The notes under the pieces were generated by a model. It was not told the origin of the DNA. It did not search any database and saw only the letters and a program-made list of their open reading frames with translations. The position numbers were made by a program, and so were the translations under genes. DNA of 64,000 nucleotides from Straminergon stramineum (Eukaryota; Streptophyta; Bryopsida; Hypnales; Calliergonaceae): the NCBI GenBank assembly GCA_963920665.1, contig OY987267.1:23870001-23934000 (forward strand). The letters run 5' to 3'. This document shows positions 29,972-41,966 of this stretch, one piece after another (position 1 is the first letter of the stretch; each line of letters begins with the position of its first letter).

Positions 29972-30972
29972 GGGGAGGCAACCCATTCCTAATCAATGTT
30001 CCATTCAGGTCGTGTAAGGTGGAGTAATTTTGATTAGGAGGTGATTAACAATGTTTAACCTCTAAAGGATCAAGGCACATTTTAGACACAAATTGTGAAA
30101 AACTGCCACTTTTAGGGCAGTGAGAAAAAAATGAAAAAAAAAATCATTATTTTCAAAATTCAACCACACAAATTTGTTCTAGACTACTATGAAAATGTGT
30201 AAAAAAAATTTCAGAAACTTTGACCCTACGGATTGAAAGATTATAATGTTTGAAGTTAGGAGAAAGAGTTTTTTTCAACCTTATCCAATAGGGCTAGTAG
30301 CCTTTAACTCCTCCTAGACTGAGATTTTTCCACTACATATGGTTATTTTTTTGACATTTGCATCTTATATTATGTAAGTTACATACCTACCAAATTTCAG
30401 AAGTAGAAGAGGTGTTTTGCACATACTGCCCGAAGCTGCCCGAGCTGCCCAAAAAGTTTAGGGCAATATAACTTTTGATCTGGGCACCCGATTGGAAAAA
30501 AAATTACATTCCCACATAGGGGGTACATGTTCACACCTTGTGTCAAAATTTGAAGAACATCAATTAGAAAATGACTTCATACAAACCTACCCAAGATTAC
30601 CAACGTATATTCAATAGTCATTGAGTCTGTTAGGGGTTAATGTTGGCATAGTTCTTGGTGCAATTGTGTGACATTATGATTGGCTACAAGGCTTTCAATA
30701 TTGCAATCAACCCTTGTTGGATTTTGCAACCAACCCTTGTTGGATTTTGCAACCAACCCTTGTTTGGAAATAGGAAGGTACATATGACCAATATGGGTGG
30801 AACAAAATCCTTAACTAAAAATCCATAGTAATTATGTTTTGAGAAATAAAAATCTGAAAATTACCGAAATCATACAAACTCTCTTTCTACACATGGGAAA
30901 ATTTCCCACAGTTGAAACCTCCCTTGCTGATACATGTGTTTGCTTGAGTGGTCAGAAATGGGTTGCCTCCCC
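29972..30972. mobile_element. TA-flanked inverted-repeat element, copy 4 (1001 bp)
   Basis: TA precedes GGGGAGGCAACCCATTCCTA, and AGAAATGGGTTGCCTCCCC precedes TA. The 3' third matches the 380-bp copies. The word CCAACCCTTGTTGGATTTTG is repeated internally near 30710-30765. Three CTGCCCGA words occur at 30428-30450. There is no gene. Confidence 0.75.
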
Positions 30973-30974
30973 TA

Positions 30975-33900
30975 CTTCAAGAGTTAAGATGATTTTCTCA
31001 AATTGTCAATTCTAGAGAATACTCTTACTCTTTACGTTTAGGGGGTTAAGGGCACTTCCTTCCACAGACAATCCAATCAACGACCATGCCTATTTACAAT
31101 GGCACATGGCACTTCAGTCTGTACTGAAACGATTATTTTAAGCCCAACCTGCTACCACAGAACCAAACTGCTGTTTTATTTGCTTGTTTTTATTGAAACT
31201 CCTCCTCATGGTGACTGTCACCGTGTATGGGTTGGACTCTTAGTGCTTTGGAAACAACATTTAACCCCTCAATGACGGACTGGTAACCATGGGGAAAGGT
31301 GGGCTGCGCACTGTTCAGCATCCACTGTCTGACCGTGAGTGCCCAGTGTTGCGGAAGCCTGCATTTCCAGTTGCCCTCATCAAAATTGCAAGAAGGGCAG
31401 CCTCTAGCCTAACACCGTGCACGTGTATTTCCATGTCAATTTCTCTGTGTCCATGATGCATTCTAAAAATATGAATGCATCCAAATGATGCTACTTCTGG
31501 CCCTCCATGATGCAGCACGACTCCATGATTATGTTAAAAAAACAACAGATGAAAAATGCATTCATACTTCCTACAGATTACCTTCTTGTTGTTCATCGGA
31601 CGAAAAATGTCCGCATCGACGTTTATGGGTTAATGCTCACCCATACCATACAAACATTAATGGTATGTTCACAATTGGTGTTAAAGAGTGTTGTTACTAA
31701 TGATCTTAAAAATAAATTTAGACCTATTTCTGGACCGGATTCACATTGCAAACATCACCCCTAACACCACGTGGGAACATATCTAAAGCTGCAAGCTGCT
31801 ACAAAAGCTGAACTCAAAGTTACTGACGGCACACCAGATCTGTCGACCTCATCAATCTGCTTTACGTATGTCACTTCCTGCCACAGTCCAATTATACAAA
31901 ACCTTCTGGAAACCGACTGTCCACTTTATATGACGAAGTATATTCTGTATCTCGAAATCTAGTCGGGTTATAATTGCCTGGATACATTCATCACCAGGAG
32001 CATCCAATGAGGCACATCCTGTCAAAAATCCATCCGCAAAATTGCATCGTAAAGTTAACGTTTGAGCTCACTCCTTGGCTCCTTCCGGTGCTCCTCACTC
32101 CTCCTCCGTCTCGATCTGTTTCGTAGACTATCTAACTTTAGAATTTTCAAAATTACCCTCGTCTTTGACTTGCATCGCATCGCAGGGTTGGATGGCTTGG
32201 ATCTCAGGCGCTTTAACGGCCAAACCTGATTCCTCGGAGCATGCATTAAAGTGCGCCACTCACAGATGGAGCTACAGTACAGAGTACAGACCTACAGTTA
32301 TTATTATAATCTCATGAAGGAGTGTGGGACAACAATACTAAATGCTCAGATGGGGCGCTCCTTCGTGCGCTTGTTCCATCGGTCTTCGTCTCGAAGCGGA
32401 ATCTGCGCTTGCCTGCGACTCTGCAAGAGAAGAGTGGAGTGGAGTGGAGTGGAGGACGCGCGAGCCAGCGCGTTTGGGCCGTGGGCCGTGGGCCATGGGC
32501 TGCATCTCATCGACGTCCAGATAAGCCTGCTTCCGTCTAGTACAGGTGGCTGTACATAGTGTACAATGCGACGGTATTCTTTTGTATTCTTTTATTGACC
32601 CCACTCTCTCTTTTCTCATTAAATTGGGTTTTTTCGATGAGAGCGGACTGATTCAAAAATGTTGTCGAAGCTACCAATTTGGCGACTTTCATGTAAGTAC
32701 TTTGGCTATTTTGGTGTCAGTACGTAACATTCAGAACCAATGAAACAAGGGTCTATGGAACATTTGAACCCTATGGAAGCTTCTAAGAACCGATAGGATG
32801 AAAGAAAGAATCATAGTTGTTGTACTATGCCAAGGAAGTGTGGTCACCTCATCTGTTTCAAAGCACATTTTGCATCATACTTGAGTTATTCAATTCTTGA
32901 AGATCTGAAATTTTTTCAAGGGTAGAGCCATCACCATGGGCACACTAAAAAATCTGACTCACCAAATATCTCGTTATGGGCTCCACAAATGTCTGTGATG
33001 ATTCCCCAATGTGAGGCACAATATTTATCCAACACACTCAAGAATATGTGGGCTACTCTACTCATGAAGGAAGTCAAGGATATCACTGGGGGGGTTAGTG
33101 TTTAAAAAAAATAAGGATATAGGTGTGAGCAACCACTATTTTATAGGGGGGTATGAATTATGAATTTTTTTTCCTTATACTATCATTATATAATTTTCTA
33201 ATAGGACCTATTATTCCATACCCTATATTACGTTAAAGATGTCCAATGCCATTTTTGATACCCTATATTACTCTAAACCCAATTATAATTATTAACCCCA
33301 AGGTTTTTAAAATACCCTATCATTTGTTCACACGTAGGTTGCTACTCCAACTGCTCACTACCCCCTAGGGATATCATTCACACACCTAGTATTGCTTGCC
33401 CAATGAGTTGTTGGAATGGTGAGATCTCAATAGTAAATCTCAACTATTGGGGGGGGGCACAGAAAGTGTGATGAACAACCTTGAAGGATTTTATGCCAAG
33501 CTCAAATTTTGGAGGGCCGTTCAAGAATTTTATCCCCAATGATGGAGCATTTACAACCATGAGTAGCCAACTCTCAGTTCAGGGTGACAATGGGGGTGCT
33601 CGTAAAGTATTTTATAGAATGGAATGTTAAAGAATGTTAAGAATGTCATGAGTAATACAATTTCTTGTGATTTACAACAATTATTCCAAATGGTTATCTC
33701 CTACGGCATATGTCTATTTACAACAAATTTTCAATATTGATATAAAATCAAGCTCAATAATTTCCTTTCCTTGTAGAATTCTTAGACTAGGTTAATAGCT
33801 ACACCCGAGAATGTTTGTTGAATTCGGCAATTCTTAGCTCAAGAAGAATGGCTCATTGACCCTGTCTTGCATACATACGGTAGGGTAATAGCATAGTCGG

Positions 33901-34044
33901 GCAGCCCTCTCTGAAGTAACCCGGTTATTTCTCTAATAACTCGCCCTGCAGACTTGCTCAAAATGGTGCGGCTCAACGTAGTTTCGTCCCCCGCGTGGCG
34001 TTTCCTTCGCAGTATTTAGAGCCCTCTCCGGGATTACCTTATTG
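30975..34044. other. Gene-free stretch
   Basis: No coding region is supported. A GC-richer patch lies at 32300-32520 with a GTGGA microsatellite at 32432-32453. Foldback-like G- and C-run words lie at 33090 and 33355. Confidence 0.4.
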
Positions 34045-34051
34045 TATAAAA
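34045..34051 (+). promoter_or_regulatory. Candidate TATA box upstream of the 534-aa membrane protein gene
   Basis: TATAAAA occurs in a locally GC-richer stretch about 520 bases before the ATG. If used, the 5' leader would be long. No other support is visible. Confidence 0.25.
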
Positions 34052-34573
34052 CGAGACGCATATAATTGTCATGGGAATTACCGGGTGAATGTGGAGCGCA
34101 CAAGAAAGTGTCGGACCACGTACTTATAATTAGCCTACTAGCTACTGCATCGCTACTTCGGCAACCCGGAATTCTCGGAGCTGGGGACCCAGAAATATTC
34201 TGCACCTGGAATTGTTAGAGTGGAGACCACCCCAAGTGATGATCCCACACCCACAAGTACTACCGGCACTGGGATCTCTGCAATTCAGTCGGCTCCGTGC
34301 ACTAGATTGCGGCTTTTCATTCCCCAAGAGTGATCCGGTAACGCGGTCTGTTCGACCATCAGTGCCGTTGACAACGGTTGTGATTCGTTGCAGGGACTTG
34401 GACTTCGTACACAACAGTGTACTGGGGCAGAGAAGTCAAGCCGAATTACAATTGTTGAAGTCACCTGGTGATTGTCAGCGGAGGTGTACTCGGATCTGGA
34501 ATAGAATGGTATTTATACAGCTGAGTGCACGAGGATTGCAAGGTTAATAGACAGATCTGCAAGCGTAGTGGGT

Positions 34574-36178
34574 ATGGCGGAAATTTGGCCTAGGTTGCGG
34601 AAGAAGCTGCAGCAGGGGAAGAAGGCGACGAAAAGCTCAAGCAGCAAGAGTTTTCGGAAGGGATCAAAAGGAACGACCAACCCGTATGCGACCATCGGCC
34701 TTGATAAGTTTACCACACTACTGGAGGAACTTCAAACCAAGCAGCAAGCCGCGACGTCGCTGGTGGAGCGCACAGCTTCCTCGCTCTCTGCTGCCCGTTG
34801 CATCTCGCGATCTGCGCAGGAGTGGACAGCCTCCACTCTTGTCCGCACTGCCGCCCGGTGCTCTCCTGACACCACGAAGGCTTTGCAGTGTGCGCTTCCA
34901 GTGGACGGCCCAACCCCACCTGTCGGAGAATTACAGCCAGATTTGAAGAATTTATGCGAGGCCCCAACTGCGCCCGTCAAGGAATTGCAGCGAGATTCGG
35001 AGAATTTGAGTGAGGACAGGCAAGGGCAGCTATGCCAGGAGGAGGTAAGCACTTCGAATTCGGGAGTGCTGTTGAGTGTGCGGTTGCCGACGAGGCGATG
35101 GCGCTCGATGGCGTCCAAATCCGCCTTCGTGATGCTTCTAGCGCTGGGCGCGTTTCTGTCCACACGGGCTGGGAAAGTCGGGAAGCCGTTTGCGGCGGTT
35201 CTGTCGTTCAGTGTGGTGATACGAATCTGGCGTAAGGGGAAAGTCTCCGCTTGGTTAATGTTCTCGTCGATGGTGCTCTACTTCCTCACGCCGCTGAGAT
35301 CTTACCTCATCACGCGCATTCCAAAGCGGCTCATCTTAGTGCCACAGAATCCTGAATCATCACAGTGCATCGCGAGCGAGGTCGCTCAGTCGGAGGTACG
35401 GGACCAGTTGGGCTTTCCAGTGGAGGCGCCATCTCTGCTTCCAAATCCGGAGAGCAGCCCGTCATCCGAATCGCTAAACCCCGTGACGCTTCCCAACCCA
35501 AAGAACGTTGCAGGGAGCTCGTCGCGAAGACTGGCGAAGAAAATCTCGTCCCGCTTGAAGAAACTGAAGATGCTCAGGTCATCCTCGTCCGCCGTTTCGG
35601 TAGTGAGAACCGTTCCCGAATCGTCGTCTCACGCCCCATCTAGCCCGAAGTCATCATCAGCCTTAAGTCATCGCCGCATGTACCCATTCTCTCGAAAAGC
35701 AGTCGATAGAACCGAGGTCCAGGTCTCCGAATGTAGCACATCATCATCACACGACGGCTCCCGCAGCAAGTGCAGACTACTGCGGCGACATCATTCCTCG
35801 GAGATTCTGAGCTACAGCAGCAGTAGTCAAGGTTTCCGATGTGACCGAGGGCTGTCGTCCGAAACCCTGGAGCATTACAATCAGGTTGGCGAGGAGTGCT
35901 CCACATCGTGGTCGTCAGCGAGCAGCGAGCACGAAGCGGCGCCCGTGGCGTGGCCTATGGTAGGGTTGCTGGTGACTCTGCTGTTTCTGGTAGTGGGGCG
36001 CGTGCCTGCCATTATGGCCACCTCGCTCTTCTTTGTCGTGGTGTCGCCGCACTCACGCGCAAGGGAACGGCGCGAGAACCGTGCGTACCGGGAAGCCGCG
36101 GCTCGCAAGCTGCACCACAGTCCTCCGTCACCTCGTGGGGGACGCCGGGCACTCAGTCCTCCGCCGCGGAGCTTCTGA
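34574..36178 (+). CDS. Intronless 534-aa membrane protein with ZCF37-like N-terminal motif
   Basis: The function is unknown. The reading frame is intact for 534 residues from the ATG at 34574 to a TGA. Residues 1-34 are basic and serine-rich. NPYATIGLDKF at 36-46, followed by a predicted helix (TTLLEELQTKQQ), resembles the short conserved block I associate with plant ZCF37-type proteins. Three hydrophobic segments follow at about 181-197, 205-218 and 225-240. A long serine-rich linker comes next, then a strong hydrophobic hairpin at about 458-492, and a basic proline-rich tail (RRALSPPPRSF). The layout suggests an integral membrane protein with cytosolic basic ends. The higher GC and clean frame against AT-rich flanks support a real gene. 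The family assignment is tentative because only the short motif is recognised. Confidence 0.75.
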   Translation: MAEIWPRLRKKLQQGKKATKSSSSKSFRKGSKGTTNPYATIGLDKFTTLLEELQTKQQAATSLVERTASSLSAARCISRSAQEWTASTLVRTAARCSPDTTKALQCALPVDGPTPPVGELQPDLKNLCEAPTAPVKELQRDSENLSEDRQGQLCQEEVSTSNSGVLLSVRLPTRRWRSMASKSAFVMLLALGAFLSTRAGKVGKPFAAVLSFSVVIRIWRKGKVSAWLMFSSMVLYFLTPLRSYLITRIPKRLILVPQNPESSQCIASEVAQSEVRDQLGFPVEAPSLLPNPESSPSSESLNPVTLPNPKNVAGSSSRRLAKKISSRLKKLKMLRSSSSAVSVVRTVPESSSHAPSSPKSSSALSHRRMYPFSRKAVDRTEVQVSECSTSSSHDGSRSKCRLLRRHHSSEILSYSSSSQGFRCDRGLSSETLEHYNQVGEECSTSWSSASSEHEAAPVAWPMVGLLVTLLFLVVGRVPAIMATSLFFVVVSPHSRARERRENRAYREAAARKLHHSPPSPRGGRRALSPPPRSF

Positions 36179-36299
36179 GACCTTCATGCATTAACAGTTT
36201 ACCACTGAGCAGATTTTGGGTTTTGTGGCCATTTTTGTACAATACAAGTTTTCCTCTCTCGCGTGAGTTCTAGAGTTTGGGCTAGTTTAGTGCATGAGG

Positions 36300-36730
36300 G
36301 GTTTTTAGTTTAGAGAGAGAGAGAGAGGGAGAGGAGGATCATCATCATGTGCTCTTATCTGTGAGGGCCGGGTGATGACCATGCTTCAACTTTCGAAGCA
36401 ATCTGTACATTTTTGGAGATATGAAATTATGAACCGAAGTTCATGCAAATCAATGATCTTGCCATTTATGACCTGTTTGGTACAATTGCTGCATGTTCTT
36501 CGTTCAGATTTGATGGCACTTGATTTACGTTTGATTGTGCAAGTGTTCGTTTAGTTTTGACTGTGGTTCAAAGGCATAAGAGGTTTTTGAGTGGAGAGGA
36601 TAATCACCATGTGCTCTCGTAGCTAGTGAGGGCCTAGTGCTGACTGTGCTTCATTTTTTGAATCAAATTTGTACATATTCATCTGTTTGCAAATATTGTC
36701 TGAACCAATGATCGTACAATATCTTGTGAA
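36300..36730. repeat. Diverged direct duplication 3' of the 534-aa gene
   Basis: The stretch with CATCATGTGCTCTTATCTGT, GTGAGGGCCGGGTGATGACC and TGCTTCAACTTTCGAA (36345-36400) recurs at about 36600-36660 with many changes. A (GA)n run lies at 36311-36330. This is likely 3' untranslated or flanking DNA. Confidence 0.5.
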
Positions 36731-37014
36731 CCAGTTTGATCTCTTTGTACTTGTATTGTGGCATTGCCCGCTCATTTTATTCAATTTTGCGCATTTGATT
36801 TACTCTCATTGTTTGAATTTTGAAATGCCAGTTTAAGTTAAGCCACTCATAGAGAATCTTCACCTGAGTCTTGGTTGCCACAAGTGGGAATGGCTAGTGC
36901 TCATTGCTCAAAGCTGAGCCTACACTGATCTCACCTGCATATCCTTTTGTGGAATATTTTCCAGTTTACATCATGCCACTCTCGTAAATGATGGTATGCT
37001 TTGTGAGCCACTCA

Positions 37015-37361
37015 AAAGGGGCGTGGTGGGCGAGAGCTAAATACAACATCGGAGGTGACAACGAGCGAACCAACATCGATGTGGTTCGGGCGATTTGCGT
37101 ACTGGTGGACGAGATGGTGCCGGATCCCGTGATCGGGCCTCGCGAAAATCTCATCACCCATCTCACTGACCGCCCGGGACACCACTTTCGCTACGCGATG
37201 GATGCGTCGAAGATGTAGCGTGAGCTCGGCTGGCGGCCATGCCAGCTGAGACCTTTGAGACTGGTCTCCGGAAGACTGTGCAGTGGTTTCTGGACAATCG
37301 CTCCTGTTGGGAGCCTGTGCGCTCCGGGGGCTATGGCGGTGAGCGGCTCGGCACGCTCTAG
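37015..37361 (+). pseudogene. rmlB: 3' fragment of the same RmlB-type gene, opposite strand
   Basis: This piece aligns to the last third of the copy at 18755-19741 but lies on the plus strand. It begins abruptly at AAAGGGGCGTGGTGGGCGAG, reads YNIGGDNERTNIDVVRAICV, then DRPGHHFRYAMDASKM, and meets a stop before RELGWRP. It ends at the same terminal words as the other copy (GAGCGGCTCGGCACGCTCTAG). It keeps residues lost in the other copy, for example DRPGH, so both descend independently from a better parent. The flanking sequences of the two copies do not match beyond the stop. Confidence 0.8.
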
Positions 37362-38240
37362 AGAAGTCGACGAACTCTGATGGGCCGCTGACTGCCAAGA
37401 CCTGTTGCGGAGAAGAAGTAAACGCAAAATGGAAATCGGATAAATATCCTTTTGTGTCCAAATTCCATTCAAAACCATGTCGCAATTGCGTCCATGTCAT
37501 AGCCAGGTTTACCCTGACGTCTTTTCTGCCTCCAGAGCTTCGATCCACACGAAAAGCTTCTCCGATCCGAAGATGATTGATGGCCTCTGCGCTTGCAAGA
37601 AACTCGTGGATACCACTTTAATGCTCGGGAATGTGCAGCTTCGATCGATCTATAGCAAGAACCATTGAATAATTGTTCCACTGATTGATTGGGTGGGACT
37701 TCTGTTTTATGGAATGGTTTTTATGTGGCGCTAATGTTCGATTCTTCTCTGTGTGGACAACATACCACAGACTGAGATTAAGCTTACTTTTCTGTGCTCT
37801 GAATCCATCTAGATGCATGCAGATTTGACGACGTACACAGAGCTTGTTGGTCGATCACTTCAGTGACGTGCTACATAAGTTTTGACTCTTAGACAGGAGT
37901 CGGAGATCCAAAATGTCCATCTATGGAATTTTTGGAAGATTTCCATAGTCACTGTCCAGGGATTATAGTGATAGGATTCACTTGGAATGCAAATTGGACC
38001 CGAATGCATGGACATTTCTTCAATTTCTTTATGGGATTTTTTCTGTTACAACGAATGGGTCTCAAATCACTCCTAGGATTCTGACTTTCAATTCCTTGAA
38101 CTCCGAATGCAGTTGGTGTCGTAAGGAAGATCAATATCAAGATGACTAACTGAAGATGCAAGGGATGAAAGGGGAGATTGAATTCGGGCACTCAATGCAT
38201 CGCATTCCGTTACTGATCGATCCTTTGAAAAAGATTTCGG
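37362..38240. other. Gene-free stretch
   Basis: No supported coding region; the short frames here lack family resemblance. Confidence 0.4.
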
Positions 38241-38626
38241 CATTAGAGAAAGTTTGGACTCTCCCGAGGGCTGCCAGGAAGTGCCGGTAGGGACCCTCAC
38301 TGTATTACATTTATTTTGTTTGCGGAACTTTTCCCCTATTTCTGCACTTCGTCACTTCCAAATGTCAAAGCATTCACTGTCAAGTACTATTAGTTAGGGT
38401 TGTGACAAGTGTTGTTTTGATATTTGAAAGCACCCCCAAAACAACTCCCTCTAACAATTGTGGAATAAAAAACTGAAATATACTTCTGGAACTCCCGATA
38501 TTCACACAAGGTGAATCTTTGTTTTGTTAGAAAATTCCCTCTCCTAAGTAGTTTCACTAGGCTCCAAAAATAGATTGGTTTGTCAAACCCTAGCAGCCCT
38601 CCGGAGAGTCCAAACTTTCTCTAATG
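38241..38626. mobile_element. 386-bp inverted-repeat element
   Basis: CATTAGAGAAAGTTTGGACT at the left pairs with AGTCCAAACTTTCTCTAATG at the right, over about 35 bp. The interior shows no gene. Confidence 0.65.
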
Positions 38627-38896
38627 TGACCACAAATTCAGTTCGCATGGCATTATGGCAAACATCCACTAGATAGGTTAGTCTCTCTCAAAAGTCAGTA
38701 CACTAATTTATCATGTCACACTAATTTACAGAAGCCACAATATTTGTTTTTTATTTGAATTAGTACCAGCTAAAATATTATAATTGTGTAATTGAACTAC
38801 TTCAAAAAGAAAAAGAAAAATTCAGTGCCACAAGCATTTTTGTAAGGACACCTATTTTTCACCCTAACAAATAGGATAAATTACTTCAATTTAATA

Positions 38897-39463
38897 CTCC
38901 CTCTGTCTCATAATGATCTTCATGTTGGTCTTAATTTTTTGTCCCAAAATAATCTTCCTATTGCACTTTTTGACATTGGAATAGGTCAAATTTGGCTTTC
39001 AATTGCTTTTGGGGCCTAACGAAACAATTCTAAGTAGTAGTTCCCCCTCTATCCATGCAATCATCAATCGAAAGACAAATGAAATGATTGGAGGAATCAA
39101 TCAATATGGTTTGTTTGTATTTTTTGGCATCTCTTTGAGTATTTCCCAATTGAAAGAGATGAAGCTTTGGGAGGCAAAATAGATGTTCAAACATAATCTT
39201 GGGCATGTGATTAATGCCCATAAAATGAAAACCTCACACTCAACAATTAAATGTCTAGTGATGCTCTTTGAAAATGCCCCCAAAATTTCACTTTCTATTA
39301 TTTCAAAACTACACTTTGAAAAGGGCTCTAAAGCTCACAATTTTCCGGATGCTAAGAGTACACTAAACTCTATTTACAATGCAAAACAAATCTTTCAAAT
39401 GTTATTTAGACCTTAATTTAAAACATTTTGTTCAACAAAAAGATCATTTTGGATTGGAGGTAG
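38897..39463. mobile_element. Stowaway-like element (567 bp)
   Basis: TA precedes CTCCCTCTGTCTCATAATGA, and TGGATTGGAGGTAG precedes TA. CTCCCTC ends and TA duplications are the plant Stowaway (Tc1/mariner) hallmark. The interior is homologous, inverted, to the element at 40637. Confidence 0.75.
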
Positions 39464-39473
39464 TAACACTTTA

Positions 39474-39522
39474 GGAGGGGTTTAGGATTTAGGGTTTAAG
39501 GTTTAGGAGGGTTTTAGGGTTC
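39474..39522 (+). repeat. Degenerate interstitial telomere-like tract
   Basis: Several TTTAGGG-like words in tandem (GGATTTAGGGTTTAAGGTTT, then TTTTAGGGTTC) follow the Stowaway-like element. Confidence 0.5.
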
Positions 39523-39753
39523 TTTTGAAGTTTTTTGTTAACTAACTTTTGTTTCCAACAAAAAACTACATTGATTTGCACTAATAGTACGTGATGCTCT
39601 TCAAGAACTTGGATTGATTTTCAATTGCCCTAAGAACTTGAGTTGAATAAAAATTTGAATCCTCTTGCATGTAATTGGTTTAGAGCAATGGGATGTGCTA
39701 TACTGATTGATTATAGAATATAGATAAAGCATGCAGCTCGTTATAGACCCCTA

Positions 39754-39840
39754 ACCCTATTCAATGCAAATCTACATCAGTCCAACATTTTATGCTTTAA
39801 AATGTTGAACATGTACACGTAGATTTGCATTGAATGGGGT
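39754..39840. repeat. Hairpin with perfect outer and inner arms
   Basis: ATTCAATGCAAATCTAC pairs with GTAGATTTGCATTGAAT, and CAACATTTTA pairs with TAAAATGTTG. An asymmetric bulge lies between them and the terminal loop is very small. Confidence 0.7.
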
Positions 39841-40636
39841 GGAAGGTCCATGCTGTGTTCCCTACTTCGCTTGTAAGAGGTAAAAGAAAACACAACAAGA
39901 AAATTAGAGAAGTATCGTTAACTCCAAAATGCTCAAGGCACCAAATTTTGGTGTTGATAATACTTTGAAATTAAATATTTCTAACGAAGTTACTCTTTTT
40001 AGTAGTTGTTTTTGAACAATCTTTTTGAAGTCTAATTGTAGCATTAAAAATCCAATTTTGAAAATTAATAATTGTGATTTTTCTATTCAACATTTTGTGC
40101 AAGGGTGTTCATTGCAAATCTTAATTTTTTAGAGTTTTGGGTTCTTAAAAATGAGACTTAAATACACTAGATTTTGGAGAAAAAATCACATTGAAAATTT
40201 ATTTAAAGAAATTGTAGAGTAGATTTTGAAAAGCCATAAATTAATTGGAGATATGCATGTTATGCTTTTTAACCCATAATGAACCCAAGTGACCATTTTC
40301 TAATCGATACCCTTCTTTATTGTCTATTCTTTAATTTTGAATTTTTTTAAAATAAAAATTATTTAAAATAAAAAGAGACTACATTATAAATCAAATGGAA
40401 ATAGTTTTATCAAATTTTGAGTGAAATTCTATCTTGTGGAATTTTTCATAGTTAAGTGGTGTATTGTAGTTTCTAGCTCAATTTGGGGGGTTCGGCTTGG
40501 GCAAGCACTAAAAAGTCAATCAACTACTGTGATTCTTGCCCACCTTTAAAAGAAAAATCCACCTCAAAAAGGGCAAATCCAAGGAATTCAAGGAGAAGAG
40601 AAGTGCCCCCATTCTTTTTTTTCTTACAACTACATA

Positions 40637-41204
40637 CTCCCTCCATTCCAAAATAATCTTCCTGTTGGACAAAGTATTCTAGATTAAGGCGGAAAATAAC
40701 AATTTTTGAACCCATTTCACATTGTAAGTAGGTTGTGGTGCACTTCTAATGTCCTAGAAATTTTGAGTTTCGGAACCCTTGTCAAAATGGAGTTTGGGAG
40801 TTTTGAAAAGTGGAATTTTTTGGGCATTTTCAAGGAGCACCAGTGGACACATAACTATTGAGTGTGAGGTCATTGTTTTTTAGGCACTTAGAATGTGCCC
40901 AAGAGCATGTGTGGAACTTCGTACCCACCTCCCAAAGCTTCATCTCCTTCAACCAAGAAACACTCAAAGAGATGCAAAAAATAAGAATGAAGAGTGTTGA
41001 TTGACATCTTTAGTCATATAATTTGAATTTTGATTGATGATTACATGGATGGAAGGAAAACTATTGCTTAGAGTTGTTTTGCTAGTCCCAAATAGCAATC
41101 AAAAGTTGAATTTGACTAATTCTCACATCATTAAGTGCAATAGGAAGATCATTTTGGAACAAAAGATTGAGTGCATCAAGAAGATCATTTTGAGATGGAG
41201 GGAG
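40637..41204. mobile_element. Stowaway-like element (568 bp)
   Basis: TA precedes CTCCCTCCATTCCAAAATAA, and TTTTGAGATGGAGGGAG precedes TA. The interior words GAGTGTGAGGT and CCTCCCAAAGCTTCATCTCC also occur, inverted, in the 38897 copy. An extra copy of AAGATCATTTTG lies 40 bp before the right end. Confidence 0.8.
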
Positions 41205-41808
41205 TACTACTCTCATTTCATTGACTACCATGCATTGCAAACTCCACTAAGAATTGAAAAATACTTGGAATGTTGCAAATATCATAAGCATCAACTCTCT
41301 TATCTTTCACTAAACAAAAATGGGGCATCATTTCAAGATATTCTCACATAGATGTGCTCTTTTAAAGTGCATTGCCATATATTTCCATTAACCCAAATAA
41401 AACTTCATACTTAAGTTCTTGGTAGTTTTGGCCCATTTTGAAAGTACACCCACTTGGGTCATTAGGGGTTAACCTCATATTTTTTTGGTGACCAATTTTT
41501 TAGATTTGACGTGTAAAAAGAAGATTGAAAGACTTCAAATCACTTTCACAATAATTTCAATGCCTTCATGATCAAACATTATAATCTTTCAATCCATAGG
41601 TGATAATTTTTTTGGTTTTTTTCCCATGTAATCTCTAACATGAATAGTTTGAATATATATGGTTAGAACTCTCAAAAAAATTGATAAAACTTTTCAAAAC
41701 TTTGACGTTTGTTCAATTTAGAGTAAATTCCAAAAATCTTAAGAAAGTCCGCTTGGGCATTTAGGGGTTAAAGTGAGAGACTCTATTACACCGTGTGACT
41801 ATTTGCAC

Positions 41809-41966
41809 CAATTGTGTATCATGGCCACTATGTACCAATTATGTATCATGGCCACTATGTACCAATTGTGTATCATGGCCACTATGTACCAATCGTGTAT
41901 CATGGCCACTATATACCAATAGTGTACATTTGAATGTTTCAAATGAACACTATTAATACATAGTGG
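41809..41966. repeat. Four 27-bp tandem units followed by a hairpin
   Basis: The unit starts ACCAATTGTGTATCATGGCC and repeats at 41809, 41836, 41863 and 41890. The following CCACTATATACCAATAGTGT pairs with ACACTATTAATACATAGTGG. Confidence 0.8.

Noticed and set aside
34212..34547. 111-codon frame just upstream of the 534-aa gene
   Set aside because: It opens with TTG, not ATG, and resembles no family. It is more likely leader or promoter sequence.
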